DNA of 17,975 nt, from assembly GCA_902462495.1 (NCBI GenBank), contig CABQCC010000026.1:1-17975 (forward strand), written 5' to 3'. Origin of the DNA: an uncultured Eubacterium sp. GTDB lineage: Bacteria; Bacillota; Clostridia; Oscillospirales; Acutalibacteraceae. Shown here in pieces: positions 6,516 to 14,276 of the stretch. A program made the translations under genes and the position numbers. The notes beneath the pieces are model-generated. The model saw only the letters and a list, made by a program, of their open reading frames with translations. It was not told the origin of the DNA and made no database searches. Numbering within the stretch: position 1 is the first letter of the stretch; every line of letters starts with the position of its first letter.

Positions 6516-8406
6516 TTTTGACTTCATCAAAGCCCAATTTGATGAAGCACGGGTTGAAGTGCCCGATGAACTCGACAAAAGAGTGCAATCAAAACTCAAT
6601 AATGTACGCCCTGTAAAAATAAAGTTCAGACAAACAACTGCGTTTAAGGCAGGAATGAGTATAGCGGCGTGCATCGCCGTTTTTGTTATGGTTGTCACAA
6701 CCGTAAATATTTCCGATATTGATTACAGAATCAGGTCGGACGAGGCAGTTACCTCGGCAAGCTCGCTTGAGAATTTTGAAAGCTATGAAAAGGTTGAAAA
6801 ATACATCAAAAAGAGCCAAAAAAAAGAAAGACACGGTTATAATTCTGTGGCAAAAGGAGAACCGTCTACCGAATTGATTCAGTATATTGAATCATCAACA
6901 ACCGCAACAAAGCCGAATTCTAATTCTGACAGCGCCGAAACCTATGTTCAGGAATCGGGCGTTGACGAAGCCGATATTATCAAAACAAGCGGCAATGATA
7001 TTTATTACATCAATCGTTCGTTTGACGAGGAAGCAGGTGTTGACAAACGCACCGTTAATGTGATTGAAACAAAAAAAGGCAAGGCAACTGTTGCCAACAC
7101 AATTGACTTCAATGATGAGAACAGCGTTATTGAGGATATGTTTGTGTCGGACGAAAAACTTGTTGTAAATTGCACCAGCTTTTCAAGTCCAACGGTGAGC
7201 AAAAAAGGCGTAAGCTATCACAATGCCACCAAGGCAATAGTTTATGATATCAGCGACAGGGAAAATCCAACCGAGATTAATTCGTTTGAACAGTCGGGTG
7301 TGTATATTTCTTCAAGGCTTGTTGGCGATGTTTTTTATATCGTGTCAAGCTATAACATCAGTTCATCTTCAACGGTTAAGGATTATATTCCGTCAACCTG
7401 CACCGGCGATAACGATGCAGACAAACTCAGAGCAAAAGATATTTATTATGCAAAAAACGGAGTCGGCACAAGCTATATTGTTGTGACTGCTCTTGATGTA
7501 AACACTTGCGAAACTATCGGCACAACAAAGGCTGTGCTCGGCTGCGGTGAGGATGTTTACAGTAATAAAGATTATCTTTATGTTTACGGCTACGACCTTA
7601 ATGACAATGAACCTAACACCACTATAGCGAAAATTTCGCTCAAGGATGGCGTCAAGTTCTGCGATTATGTAAAAATCAAAGGCTCGGTAAACAATCAGTA
7701 TTCTTTTGCCGAAAAGGATAATCATCTTTGCGTGTTCACAACTCAGACGGTTAAGGGCAAAGAAAACAATTATCTTTATGTTTTTGATTCAAACTTAAAG
7801 CAGGTCTACAAGTCCGAAGCGTTTGCAAAAGGTGAATCTATAAAAGCGGTTAAGTATATTGATGATTATGCTTATGTAATCACATATGAAAACACCGACC
7901 CGCTGTTTATTATTAATCTTTCAAATGTAAAAAAACCAAAGTTTATGGGCAATGTTGAAGTTGACGGATTTTCGTCTATGCTTGTGAATGTCGGTGACAA
8001 CCAACTCCTCGGAATTGGGTACAACACATATTTTGATGATGACAATATTGAACGAACAGACGGATTGAAGTTTGTGCTGTTTGATGTTTCAAATCCGCTT
8101 GAACCAAAGGTGCTTGACGAAAAAGTTTATCGCACGGTTTCAAGTGAGGCGCAGTATAACCCAAAGGCACTTGTTGAAAACAGGGAAAAGGGATATTATG
8201 CTGTTCCTGTCGTAAATGATGAGAACACTCAAAAGGGTGCAATTGTTGTGACTGTTAAGAACGGCAAAATTATTGAAAAAGAAAATTACACTTCGAAACT
8301 CAAAAAAAGTTCATACGGCGGTATGAACACAAGAGTCACTTATGTGGGTGATTATTATTATCTTCTTGATAACGCACTTGATGTTTCGTCGTTCAAATTA
8401 AAATAA
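6502..8406 (+). CDS. Membrane-anchored beta-propeller protein, candidate anti-sigma factor
   Basis: The product has 634 residues. Residues 1-47 are a short charged cytoplasmic head. Residues 49-69 are a single membrane helix (GMSIAACIAVFVMVVTTVNI), and the rest lies outside. A Ser/Thr/Lys-rich linker (about 80-145) leads to ESGVDEADIIKTSGNDIYYI (151-170). That is the signature opening of the secreted 'beta-propeller domain' family (PF09826 as I recall it), and repeated YVIT/LYVF-type blades follow. The start is the ATG at 6502, with GGAGGG at 6491-6496. An in-frame ATG at 6412 lies inside the sigma gene and has no comparable site. The 14-base overlap with the sigma gene and the topology suggest the head holds the sigma factor while the propeller senses something outside. 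No zinc anti-sigma (HxxxCxxC) motif is present. The anti-sigma role is inferred. Confidence 0.8.
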   Translation: MKNNDFDFIKAQFDEARVEVPDELDKRVQSKLNNVRPVKIKFRQTTAFKAGMSIAACIAVFVMVVTTVNISDIDYRIRSDEAVTSASSLENFESYEKVEKYIKKSQKKERHGYNSVAKGEPSTELIQYIESSTTATKPNSNSDSAETYVQESGVDEADIIKTSGNDIYYINRSFDEEAGVDKRTVNVIETKKGKATVANTIDFNDENSVIEDMFVSDEKLVVNCTSFSSPTVSKKGVSYHNATKAIVYDISDRENPTEINSFEQSGVYISSRLVGDVFYIVSSYNISSSSTVKDYIPSTCTGDNDADKLRAKDIYYAKNGVGTSYIVVTALDVNTCETIGTTKAVLGCGEDVYSNKDYLYVYGYDLNDNEPNTTIAKISLKDGVKFCDYVKIKGSVNNQYSFAEKDNHLCVFTTQTVKGKENNYLYVFDSNLKQVYKSEAFAKGESIKAVKYIDDYAYVITYENTDPLFIINLSNVKKPKFMGNVEVDGFSSMLVNVGDNQLLGIGYNTYFDDDNIERTDGLKFVLFDVSNPLEPKVLDEKVYRTVSSEAQYNPKALVENREKGYYAVPVVNDENTQKGAIVVTVKNGKIIEKENYTSKLKKSSYGGMNTRVTYVGDYYYLLDNALDVSSFKLK

Positions 8407-8411
8407 AATTA

Positions 8412-8466
8412 AAAGCGGATTGCGTTCGGCTTCAATGAAGTCTAAATCGCAGTCCGCTTTATTTTT
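8412..8466. terminator. Bidirectional intrinsic terminator
   Basis: The arms AAAGCGGA (8412-8419) and TCCGCTTT (8453-8460) pair fully. Pairing extends through one T-G wobble into TGCG/CGCA, and a smaller CTTC/GAAG hairpin can form in the loop at 8430-8440. On the + strand ATTTTTG follows the stem; on the - strand a TTAATTTTATTT tract follows. It therefore serves both the propeller gene and the convergent rubrerythrin gene. Confidence 0.88.
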
Positions 8467-8490
8467 GCTTTAGTTAATTCGAATTATTAA

Positions 8491-9027
8491 TTAGCCGAAA
8501 TATCTCTTGAGAAGTCCCTCAAATGCCTTGCCGTGTCGAGCTTCGTCACGAGCCATTTCGTGAACTGTGTCGTGGATTGCATCAAGGTTTGCTTTCTTTG
8601 CAAGAAGTGCAAGCTGAGTCTTACCCTCTGTTGCGCCTCTTTCGGCAGCAACTCTCATTTCGAGGTTCTTCTTTGTTGAATCGGTTACAACTTCACCGAG
8701 CATTTCTGCAAACTTTGCAGCGTGCTCTGCTTCTTCGTAAGCTGCCTTTTCCCAATAAAGACCGATTTCAGGATAACCCTCACGGTGTGCAACTCTTGCC
8801 ATTGCAAGGTACATACCAACTTCTGAACATTCACCGTTGAAGTTGTCACGGAGACCCTTTACGATTTCTTCGTCAACACCGTCAATGATGCCAACCTTGT
8901 GCTCAGCAGCCCATTCGTTGCTTGCATTCTCTTCTCTGACAGCCATTTTGGCACCGCAGAGAGGGCATACATCGATTGGTTCGTCACTTTCGTAGCCACA
9001 TACAGGGCAATAATACTTTTTGTTCAT
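8491..9027 (-). CDS. Reverse rubrerythrin (rubredoxin domain first)
   Basis: This is a non-haem iron peroxidase that reduces hydrogen peroxide (and, in clostridia, oxygen) with electrons from NADH via rubredoxin. The rubredoxin domain comes first (C7, C10, C21 and C24, in CPVCGY and CPLCGA). The diiron four-helix bundle (about 45-178) comes after it, with ExxH motifs E99-H102 (YEEAEHAAKF) and E152-H155 (DEARHGKAF). Classic rubrerythrin has the opposite order. The 178-residue reverse form is characteristic of clostridia, where it is an oxygen-stress protein. An AAGGAG site precedes ATG by eight bases. It lies 26 bases after perR on the same strand and is likely under the same repressor. Confidence 0.95.
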   Translation of the reverse strand: MNKKYYCPVCGYESDEPIDVCPLCGAKMAVREENASNEWAAEHKVGIIDGVDEEIVKGLRDNFNGECSEVGMYLAMARVAHREGYPEIGLYWEKAAYEEAEHAAKFAEMLGEVVTDSTKKNLEMRVAAERGATEGKTQLALLAKKANLDAIHDTVHEMARDEARHGKAFEGLLKRYFG

Positions 9028-9053
9028 TTCAAATACTCCTTATTTTTTAAAAA

Positions 9054-9458
9054 TTACTTTTGTTTGCATTTCGGGCAAAAGCCGGTGAAATACACATCTT
9101 TTGTTTTTGTTTCAAAATCATCAATGCCTGTGCACTTGATGTCATCAATCAAAAAGTCAAAAATTTTGTTGCATCCGTTGCACCTGAAGTGCCCGTGCAG
9201 TTTGATGTCTGCGTCGTATCGGATGCGTTCGTTGTCAATCTTGATTGCCAATATCAAACCCTCTTTTTCAAGCGACTGCAACACATTGTATATCGTAGTT
9301 CTTGATGTATTGGGATTGTCCTTTAGCATAAATTGATACACTTCTTCAACATCGGGGTGGGTTGGATGCTCACTCAGATATTTGTATATCGCAATACGCT
9401 GTGGGGTGGCTCTGTAAGAATGACTCTTGAACATTTTTTGAATTTGAAGTTCAGTCAT
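9054..9458 (-). CDS. perR: PerR-type peroxide-responsive repressor (Fur family)
   Basis: This 134-residue Fur-family regulator has a winged-helix DNA-binding half (about 1-80, SYRATPQRIAIYKYL and TSRTTIYNVLQSL) and a dimerisation half. Two CxxC pairs, C93/C96 and C128/C131, would bind structural zinc. The regulatory ligands of Bacillus PerR (H37, D85, H91, H93, D104) all align with a constant offset of three, as H34, D82, H88, H90 and D101. An Asp rather than Glu at the last position favours PerR over Fur. Peroxide would oxidise the Fe-bound His and release DNA. The ATG at 9458 has AGGTG six bases ahead. A GTG nine bases upstream is less well placed. A perfect operator lies just upstream, and rubrerythrin follows in the operon. 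Confidence 0.88.
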   Translation of the reverse strand: MTELQIQKMFKSHSYRATPQRIAIYKYLSEHPTHPDVEEVYQFMLKDNPNTSRTTIYNVLQSLEKEGLILAIKIDNERIRYDADIKLHGHFRCNGCNKIFDFLIDDIKCTGIDDFETKTKDVYFTGFCPKCKQK

Positions 9459-9471
9459 CTCTGTCACCTAC

Positions 9472-9488
9472 ATTGTAATGATTACAAT
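9472..9488. promoter_or_regulatory. PerR-box-like operator
   Basis: The site ATTGTAAT-G-ATTACAAT is a perfect 8-1-8 palindrome and resembles the 7-1-7 PerR box TTATAATnATTATAA. It covers the expected transcription start of the perR-rubrerythrin operon and lies 14 bases before the perR ATG. This fits autorepression. Assignment to PerR rests on position and resemblance. Confidence 0.82.
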
Positions 9489-9491
9489 CTA

Positions 9492-9520
9492 ACTATACAC
9501 AACTTTCACTCAATTGTCAA
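9492..9520 (-). promoter_or_regulatory. Sigma-A-type promoter of the perR-rubrerythrin operon
   Basis: On the - strand TTGACA (9520-9515) is followed after exactly 17 bases by TATAGT (9497-9492). The expected start near 9485 falls inside the PerR-box palindrome, so bound repressor would block initiation. Confidence 0.8.
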
Positions 9521-9580
9521 TACTTTTTTGAAATTTTTTTAAAATTGAGACAATTTTCAATAATGTTATGAAATTTAAAC

Positions 9581-9598
9581 GATATTGATAAAAATATC
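9581..9598. promoter_or_regulatory. Inverted repeat in the perR-serC intergenic region
   Basis: GATATT and AATATC form a perfect 6-6-6 inverted repeat, with an alternative TGATA/TATCA pairing within it. It lies about 40 bases upstream of the serC -35 box, in a 277-base gene-free stretch (9459-9735). A regulator site is possible. Very AT-rich sequence makes chance likely too. Confidence 0.3.
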
Positions 9599-9606
9599 AC
9601 AAAGTA

Positions 9607-9622
9607 TTGTCAATTGTGACAA
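9607..9622. promoter_or_regulatory. TTGTCA-ATTG-TGACAA palindrome upstream of serC
   Basis: This is a perfect 6-4-6 inverted repeat 16 bases upstream of the serC -35 box. It is a good candidate operator or activator site. It shares a general look with redox-sensor (Rex) sites but is two bases short of the Rex pattern, so no regulator is assigned. Confidence 0.4.
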
Positions 9623-9638
9623 AGTTCGGTAATACACA

Positions 9639-9671
9639 TTGACAAAAAAATTACAATCTATATAATGTAAT
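9639..9671 (+). promoter_or_regulatory. serC-serA promoter with overlapping palindrome
   Basis: TTGACA (9639-9644) and TATAAT (9661-9666) are both consensus, with a 16-base spacer. Transcription from about 9673 would give a leader of about 63 bases. ATTACAAT (9650-9657) and AATGTAAT (9664-9671) form an inverted pair overlapping the -10 box. They are the same half-sites as in the perR operator, but everted and separated by six bases. Confidence 0.8.
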
Positions 9672-9735
9672 ATAGGCGATGCAAAAAAAGCAGTAACCAT
9701 ATTATAAACTTTTATATTTAGAGAGGTAAAGAAAT

Positions 9736-10821
9736 ATGTCAAGAGTATATAACTTCAGTGCCGGTCCATCAACACTTCCTGTAAGCGTTTTGGAAAAAGC
9801 AGGCGCAGAGATTATGGATTATCACGGAAGCGGTCAATCTGTTATGGAAATGAGCCACCGTTCAAAGTGGTTTGACGACATCATCAAAGACGCAGAAAAG
9901 CTTATGAGAGAACTTTATCAAATTCCTGATAACTACAAGGTTTTGTTCTTGCAGGGCGGTGCTTCTGCACAGTTCTCAGCTATTCCGCTCAACTTTATGA
10001 ACGGCTCAGGCAAGGCAGATTATATTATTACAGGTCAATGGGCAAAGAAAGCTTATGAAGAAGCTCAAAAGTACGGCGATGTTGTTGCCGCCGCTTCTTC
10101 AGCCGATAAGACATTTTCATATATTCCAAAGACAAAGCCTGAAGATTTCAGAGAAGATGCAGACTATGTTTATATGTGTATGAACAATACTATCTTCGGT
10201 ACTGTATACAAAGAACTTCCACCTGTCGGCGACAAGGTTCTCATTGCCGATGTTTCATCATGTGCACTTTCAGAACCACTCGACATCAGCAAGTTCGGCG
10301 TTGTTTATTTCGGTGCTCAAAAGAATGTTGCTCCTGCCGGTTTGGTTGTTGTTATCGTTCGTGAGGATTTGCTCGGCAACGCAAGAGATATTTGCCCGGT
10401 TATGATGAACTACAAAATTCAGGCAGATGCAGATTCTCTTTACAACACCCCTCCATGCTGGACAATTTATGTTTGCAAACTCGTTCTTGAGTGGATTAAG
10501 GAAGAGTTCGGCTCACTTGAAGCAATGAAAGCTCATAACGAAAAGAAAGCAGCTATTCTTTACAATTTCCTTGACAATTCAAAGATGTTCCACGGTACGG
10601 TTGTTCCTGAGGACAGAAGCCTTATGAATGTTCCTTTTGTTACCGACAGCGATGAACTCAATGCAAAGTTCATTAAGGAAGCAACAGAGGCAGGTTTTGT
10701 TAACCTCAAGGGTCACAGAGTAGTTGGCGGTATGAGAGCTTCTATCTACAATGCTATGCCAATTGAGGGTGTAGAAAAGCTTGTTGAGTTTATGGCAAAA
10801 TTCGAGAAAGAAAACCAATAA
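9736..10821 (+). CDS. serC: Phosphoserine aminotransferase
   Basis: SerC is a PLP enzyme that converts 3-phosphohydroxypyruvate and glutamate to phosphoserine and 2-oxoglutarate. The 361-residue length is normal. The N-terminus NFSAGPSTLPVSVLEKA is the family signature. YFGAQKNVAPAGL carries the PLP-binding K196. The substrate-loop regions HRSKWFDDI (41-49) and GGMRASIYNAMP near the C-terminus are present. A GAGAGG site lies at 9721-9726. It forms a two-gene unit with serA, 27 bases downstream. No phosphoserine phosphatase (serB) is present in the window, so the last step must be encoded elsewhere. Confidence 0.97.
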   Translation: MSRVYNFSAGPSTLPVSVLEKAGAEIMDYHGSGQSVMEMSHRSKWFDDIIKDAEKLMRELYQIPDNYKVLFLQGGASAQFSAIPLNFMNGSGKADYIITGQWAKKAYEEAQKYGDVVAAASSADKTFSYIPKTKPEDFREDADYVYMCMNNTIFGTVYKELPPVGDKVLIADVSSCALSEPLDISKFGVVYFGAQKNVAPAGLVVVIVREDLLGNARDICPVMMNYKIQADADSLYNTPPCWTIYVCKLVLEWIKEEFGSLEAMKAHNEKKAAILYNFLDNSKMFHGTVVPEDRSLMNVPFVTDSDELNAKFIKEATEAGFVNLKGHRVVGGMRASIYNAMPIEGVEKLVEFMAKFEKENQ

Positions 10822-10848
10822 TTTTCGAGTTATATAGAGGTAAATAAT

Positions 10849-12009
10849 ATGTATAATATTAAACTTTTAAATAAAATTTCAAATGTCGGTCTTTCAAAGT
10901 TCGACACAAAGGAATTTGCATATTCCGATGATATGGAAAATCCTGATGCAATTATGGTGCGTTCTGCATCAATGCACGATATGGAAATGCCTGAATCACT
11001 CCTTGCAATTGCAAGAGCAGGTGCAGGCACAAACAACATTCCTGTTGCAGATTGTGCAAACAAGGGCATTGTTGTTTTCAACACTCCGGGTGCAAACGCA
11101 AACGCAGTTAAGGAACTTGTTGTTTTGGGTATGCTTTTGTCATCAAGAAAGGTAACAAAGGCTATTGATTGGTGCAAAACAATCAAGGATGAAGGCGACA
11201 ATGTAGGCAAAACCGTAGAAAAGGGTAAGTCTGCATTTGCAGGTCCCGAACTCAAGGGCAAAACTCTCGGCGTTATCGGACTTGGTGCTATCGGCAGACT
11301 TGTTGCCGAGGTTGCGGTTGACCTTGGTATGGATGTAATCGGTTACGACCCGTATTTGCCTGAGGACGCAGTTCTTAAAAAGGGAATTACTGTTAATAAT
11401 AATTTGGACGAGATTTTCCCTGTTGCCGATTATATCACGGTTCATGTTCCGCTTACACCGGACACAAAGCATATGATTAACCGTGAGTCAATCGAAAAGA
11501 TGAAAGATACCGTTCGTATTATGAACTTTGCCCGTGGCGACCTTGCAGACAGCGATGCTGTTATCGAGGCACTTGATGAGGGCAAAATGGCTTGCTATGT
11601 AACCGACTTCCCGGATGCAAAGCTTATCGGTGTTGACGGTGTAATCGCAATTCCTCACCTCGGTGCTTCAACTCCTGAGAGTGAAGAAAACTGCGCTGCT
11701 ATGGGTGCACAGGAACTTATTGATTACCTTGTTGACGGTAACATCAAAAATTCTGTTAATATGCCACCTGTATTTATGCCAAGAACCGGTGTTGCCCGTG
11801 TAACAATCATTCACAAAAACCAGCCGAATATGATTGCCACAATTACAGACACATTCTCAAAGGACGGCGTTAATATCGCATCATTTGAGGACAAGAGCAG
11901 AGGCGACATTGCTTACTCAATCATTGAGTGCGACAGCGACGTAACAGACGCTGCTGCAAAGGAAATTGAGGCTATTGACGGCGTTATCCGTGTTCGTGTA
12001 ATAAAGTAA
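10849..12009 (+). CDS. serA: D-3-phosphoglycerate dehydrogenase with C-terminal ACT domain
   Basis: SerA oxidises 3-phosphoglycerate to 3-phosphohydroxypyruvate with NAD, committing carbon to serine. It has 386 residues. The Rossmann fold shows GLGAIG (144-149) and the following D167-type dinucleotide region GYDPYLPED. The catalytic residues are R229 (NFARGD) and H270 (PHLGAST). The ACT regulatory domain spans about 317-386 (RVTIIHKNQPNMIATITDTF at its start) and probably gives serine feedback. The second allosteric (ASB) domain of long-form SerA is absent. An AGAGG site lies at 10836-10840. It is co-transcribed after serC and ends at a strong hairpin terminator. Confidence 0.96.
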   Translation: MYNIKLLNKISNVGLSKFDTKEFAYSDDMENPDAIMVRSASMHDMEMPESLLAIARAGAGTNNIPVADCANKGIVVFNTPGANANAVKELVVLGMLLSSRKVTKAIDWCKTIKDEGDNVGKTVEKGKSAFAGPELKGKTLGVIGLGAIGRLVAEVAVDLGMDVIGYDPYLPEDAVLKKGITVNNNLDEIFPVADYITVHVPLTPDTKHMINRESIEKMKDTVRIMNFARGDLADSDAVIEALDEGKMACYVTDFPDAKLIGVDGVIAIPHLGASTPESEENCAAMGAQELIDYLVDGNIKNSVNMPPVFMPRTGVARVTIIHKNQPNMIATITDTFSKDGVNIASFEDKSRGDIAYSIIECDSDVTDAAAKEIEAIDGVIRVRVIK

Positions 12010-12032
12010 TTATTATATAATTTGAGTATTTA

Positions 12033-12069
12033 AAAAGCACCTTGAACTGCTTAGGTTTAAGGTGCTTTT
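12033..12069. terminator. Bidirectional intrinsic terminator between serA and the SulP gene
   Basis: AAAAGCACCTTGAAC (12033-12047) pairs with the sequence at 12055-12069 over 15 positions with one G-U, around a TGCTTAG loop. The stem's own T/A ends supply U-tracts in both directions. It lies 24 bases after the serA stop and four bases from the convergent SulP stop, so it serves both genes. Confidence 0.9.
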
Positions 12070-12073
12070 ACTG

Positions 12074-14260
12074 TTATTGATTATCTTTTCTTTGGCGTTC
12101 TTTGTGCTTTTCAGCAAGTTCGTCAAGGCGTTCTTTTCGCTTTTCAACGATTTCTTCGTGGTAATCGTGGAGCTTGCGGTAAAGTTCGGGCTGTCTGTCA
12201 CGAAGCAGGTGCATATGTTCGTGACGGCGGTCGCGGAAGTTTTTGAACGCTTCCTCGTCCTCTTCTTTCACATATTGGTACAGAGTTTCTCGGCGTTCCT
12301 CAATTTGCTTTGCAAGTTTGTCTTCGTCGATTCCTGTTGATTTTGAAAGTTCACTCAAATGTAATTCAAGCGATTCAAGAAGAATGTCTTCATCAAACGA
12401 GCCGAGTCCGGACCATAGGTCTGTGAGTTCGAGCAGGCTTTTTTCATCAAGGTTTGCATTTCTTGCATTTTTGAGAATATCCTCGGTGTAGGTTTCAATT
12501 CGTTCCTCAGCCGAGTCGCCGAAAGCCCATTCAAATTCGTGCAGTAACTGCTCTTTAAAGTTTGGTGCAACGGTTGTTTCGCTGTCGTTTTCGCCGAGTT
12601 CAAGCTCATACGGCTTTTGAATACCTTGTGCACGGAGTGCCGCCGATATTGTTCGTCTTACACCGCCCTCTTCTATTATGTGACCCAAGTCAAGCTGTCT
12701 GAGTTCATCATTGAGAGCGTGCGAATGCTCCGTTAAGTAAAAACGAATTCCGTTTTGCTTTAGCTTTGTATATATGCCCTCAAGTGTTGCCGCACCCGTT
12801 GTGTCAATGCTTCCGATACTGCTTGCATCAACTATTACGCATTTTGTGTCGGGCTTTACGGAATTTTCTATGTCTTCTCTGAATTCTTTTACATTTGCAA
12901 AAAACAGATTTGCTTTGAAGCGGTATATAACAACATTTTTAATCGGTCTTGCATTTTCATTTGTGTTCAAATCAAAGAAGCCGCCTCTGTTCGGTACAAC
13001 TCCCAAAAATGAGCGTGGCGGATTGCTTTTACGAATTACGACATTTACAAAAGAAAGAATAACACCGATGATAACGCCGTAGATTGTGCCGAAAATCAAC
13101 ACTCCAAAAAATGCGGCAAGAAAGATGAAAAATTCTTTTTTGTTGATTTTACGCAATTTTTTTGCGAGGTCAAATTCTATTGCACCCAGCAAAGCCGATA
13201 TAACGATTGCCGTCAATACGGGCACGGGCAAATATTGAATAAATCCTGTGCAAAATGTTACGATAACAAGCATAATAACGGCGGCGGTAATTGATGTTAC
13301 CTGACTTTTGCCGCCAAATTGATTGTTCATTGAACTTCTTGAAACACTGCCGTTAACAGGGCAACAACCGACTGCAGAAGCCGAAATGTTGCACAGTGCA
13401 AATGTGAGCACCTCGTTGTTGTCGTTGATTTTGTAATCGTTTCTTATTGCAAAATTATTTTCTGACAGCAGGGTTTCTGCCATTATAACAACGGCTATTG
13501 TGAGTGACAACCCCATGCCTTTTATCGGACTGACAGCCGAAAAATCAAGCAGGCTGAAGTTATCAAGGCTGTTTGTAACCTTGGGCAGAGTGCTGATTTC
13601 AAAAGGTGTGCAGTAGTTAAAGAAGTATTGAAGTATACCTGCCGCAATCATGATGAGTACCGGCATAGGAAACTTCGGTGCAAATTTTTTGCATATCAAA
13701 ATCAACGCAAGTGTTGTAAGTCCGAGTATAAGCGACGGTAAGCTGAAATTGAGCTTTGCCTGTTTAACTATGTGAACCGCAAGCTCGTGGATTTCACCTG
13801 TGCCGGATATGCCGCCGAAAAGTTTTGGAATTTGCATAAGTATGATTGTTGTGCAAATTCCGCTGATAAATCCGCCCATAACAGGAGTGGATACATATTC
13901 GGTCAGCCGCCCTGCCTTGAATATGTAAAATAAAAACAGCCATATGCCCGTATAAAATGCAAGGAGGGGTACTGCCTTTTGTGCATCTTCGCTGCCTGCC
14001 GATATGCCGAGAGTTGCAAGAACTCCGCCTACCAATGCCGCAGGTGCCGCATCAACACCGAATATAAATTGCGGCGATGAAGAGAACAACGCAAATATTA
14101 TCACCGGCAGTATTGAGCCGTACAGTCCGTATATTGGCGGCAGTCCCGCAATTTGTGCATATCCCATTGATATCGGAATAGACACAAGTGCAATGATTAT
14201 GCCGCTTATTATGTCATTTGGCAAGGTTTTGAATCTTGCTTTTTTCAGTCCGCCAAACAT
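12074..14260 (-). CDS. SulP/SLC26 family anion transporter with STAS domain and long charged tail
   Basis: This is a 728-residue integral membrane transporter. The SulP core (about 14-410) begins LPNDIISGIIIALVSIPISM and includes AGLPPIYGLYGSILP and many hydrophobic helices. The GCCPVNGSVSRSSMN stretch (298-312) matches the family's conserved transport-site region. A STAS domain follows (about 441-545), with ASSIGSIDTTGAATLEG at its core. Substrates in the family range over sulfate, bicarbonate, dicarboxylates and other anions; the one here cannot be told. The region after about 548 is unusual. About 180 residues are rich in Glu, Lys, Arg and Asp, probably helical, ending EKRKERLDELAEKHKERQRK. 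It is the last gene of a three-gene operon, 16 bases after trmB, with only a weak ribosome site. Confidence 0.9.
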   Translation of the reverse strand: MFGGLKKARFKTLPNDIISGIIIALVSIPISMGYAQIAGLPPIYGLYGSILPVIIFALFSSSPQFIFGVDAAPAALVGGVLATLGISAGSEDAQKAVPLLAFYTGIWLFLFYIFKAGRLTEYVSTPVMGGFISGICTTIILMQIPKLFGGISGTGEIHELAVHIVKQAKLNFSLPSLILGLTTLALILICKKFAPKFPMPVLIMIAAGILQYFFNYCTPFEISTLPKVTNSLDNFSLLDFSAVSPIKGMGLSLTIAVVIMAETLLSENNFAIRNDYKINDNNEVLTFALCNISASAVGCCPVNGSVSRSSMNNQFGGKSQVTSITAAVIMLVIVTFCTGFIQYLPVPVLTAIVISALLGAIEFDLAKKLRKINKKEFFIFLAAFFGVLIFGTIYGVIIGVILSFVNVVIRKSNPPRSFLGVVPNRGGFFDLNTNENARPIKNVVIYRFKANLFFANVKEFREDIENSVKPDTKCVIVDASSIGSIDTTGAATLEGIYTKLKQNGIRFYLTEHSHALNDELRQLDLGHIIEEGGVRRTISAALRAQGIQKPYELELGENDSETTVAPNFKEQLLHEFEWAFGDSAEERIETYTEDILKNARNANLDEKSLLELTDLWSGLGSFDEDILLESLELHLSELSKSTGIDEDKLAKQIEERRETLYQYVKEEDEEAFKNFRDRRHEHMHLLRDRQPELYRKLHDYHEEIVEKRKERLDELAEKHKERQRKDNQ

Positions 14261-14276
14261 TATAACATCATCTCGT

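Noticed and set aside
9054..9467. GTG start for perR at 9467
   Set aside because: It would sit directly on the AGGTG ribosome site. The ATG at 9458 has correct spacing.
12774..13082. Plus-strand open frame inside the SulP gene
   Set aside because: Antisense to the SulP transmembrane and STAS coding region, with no independent support.
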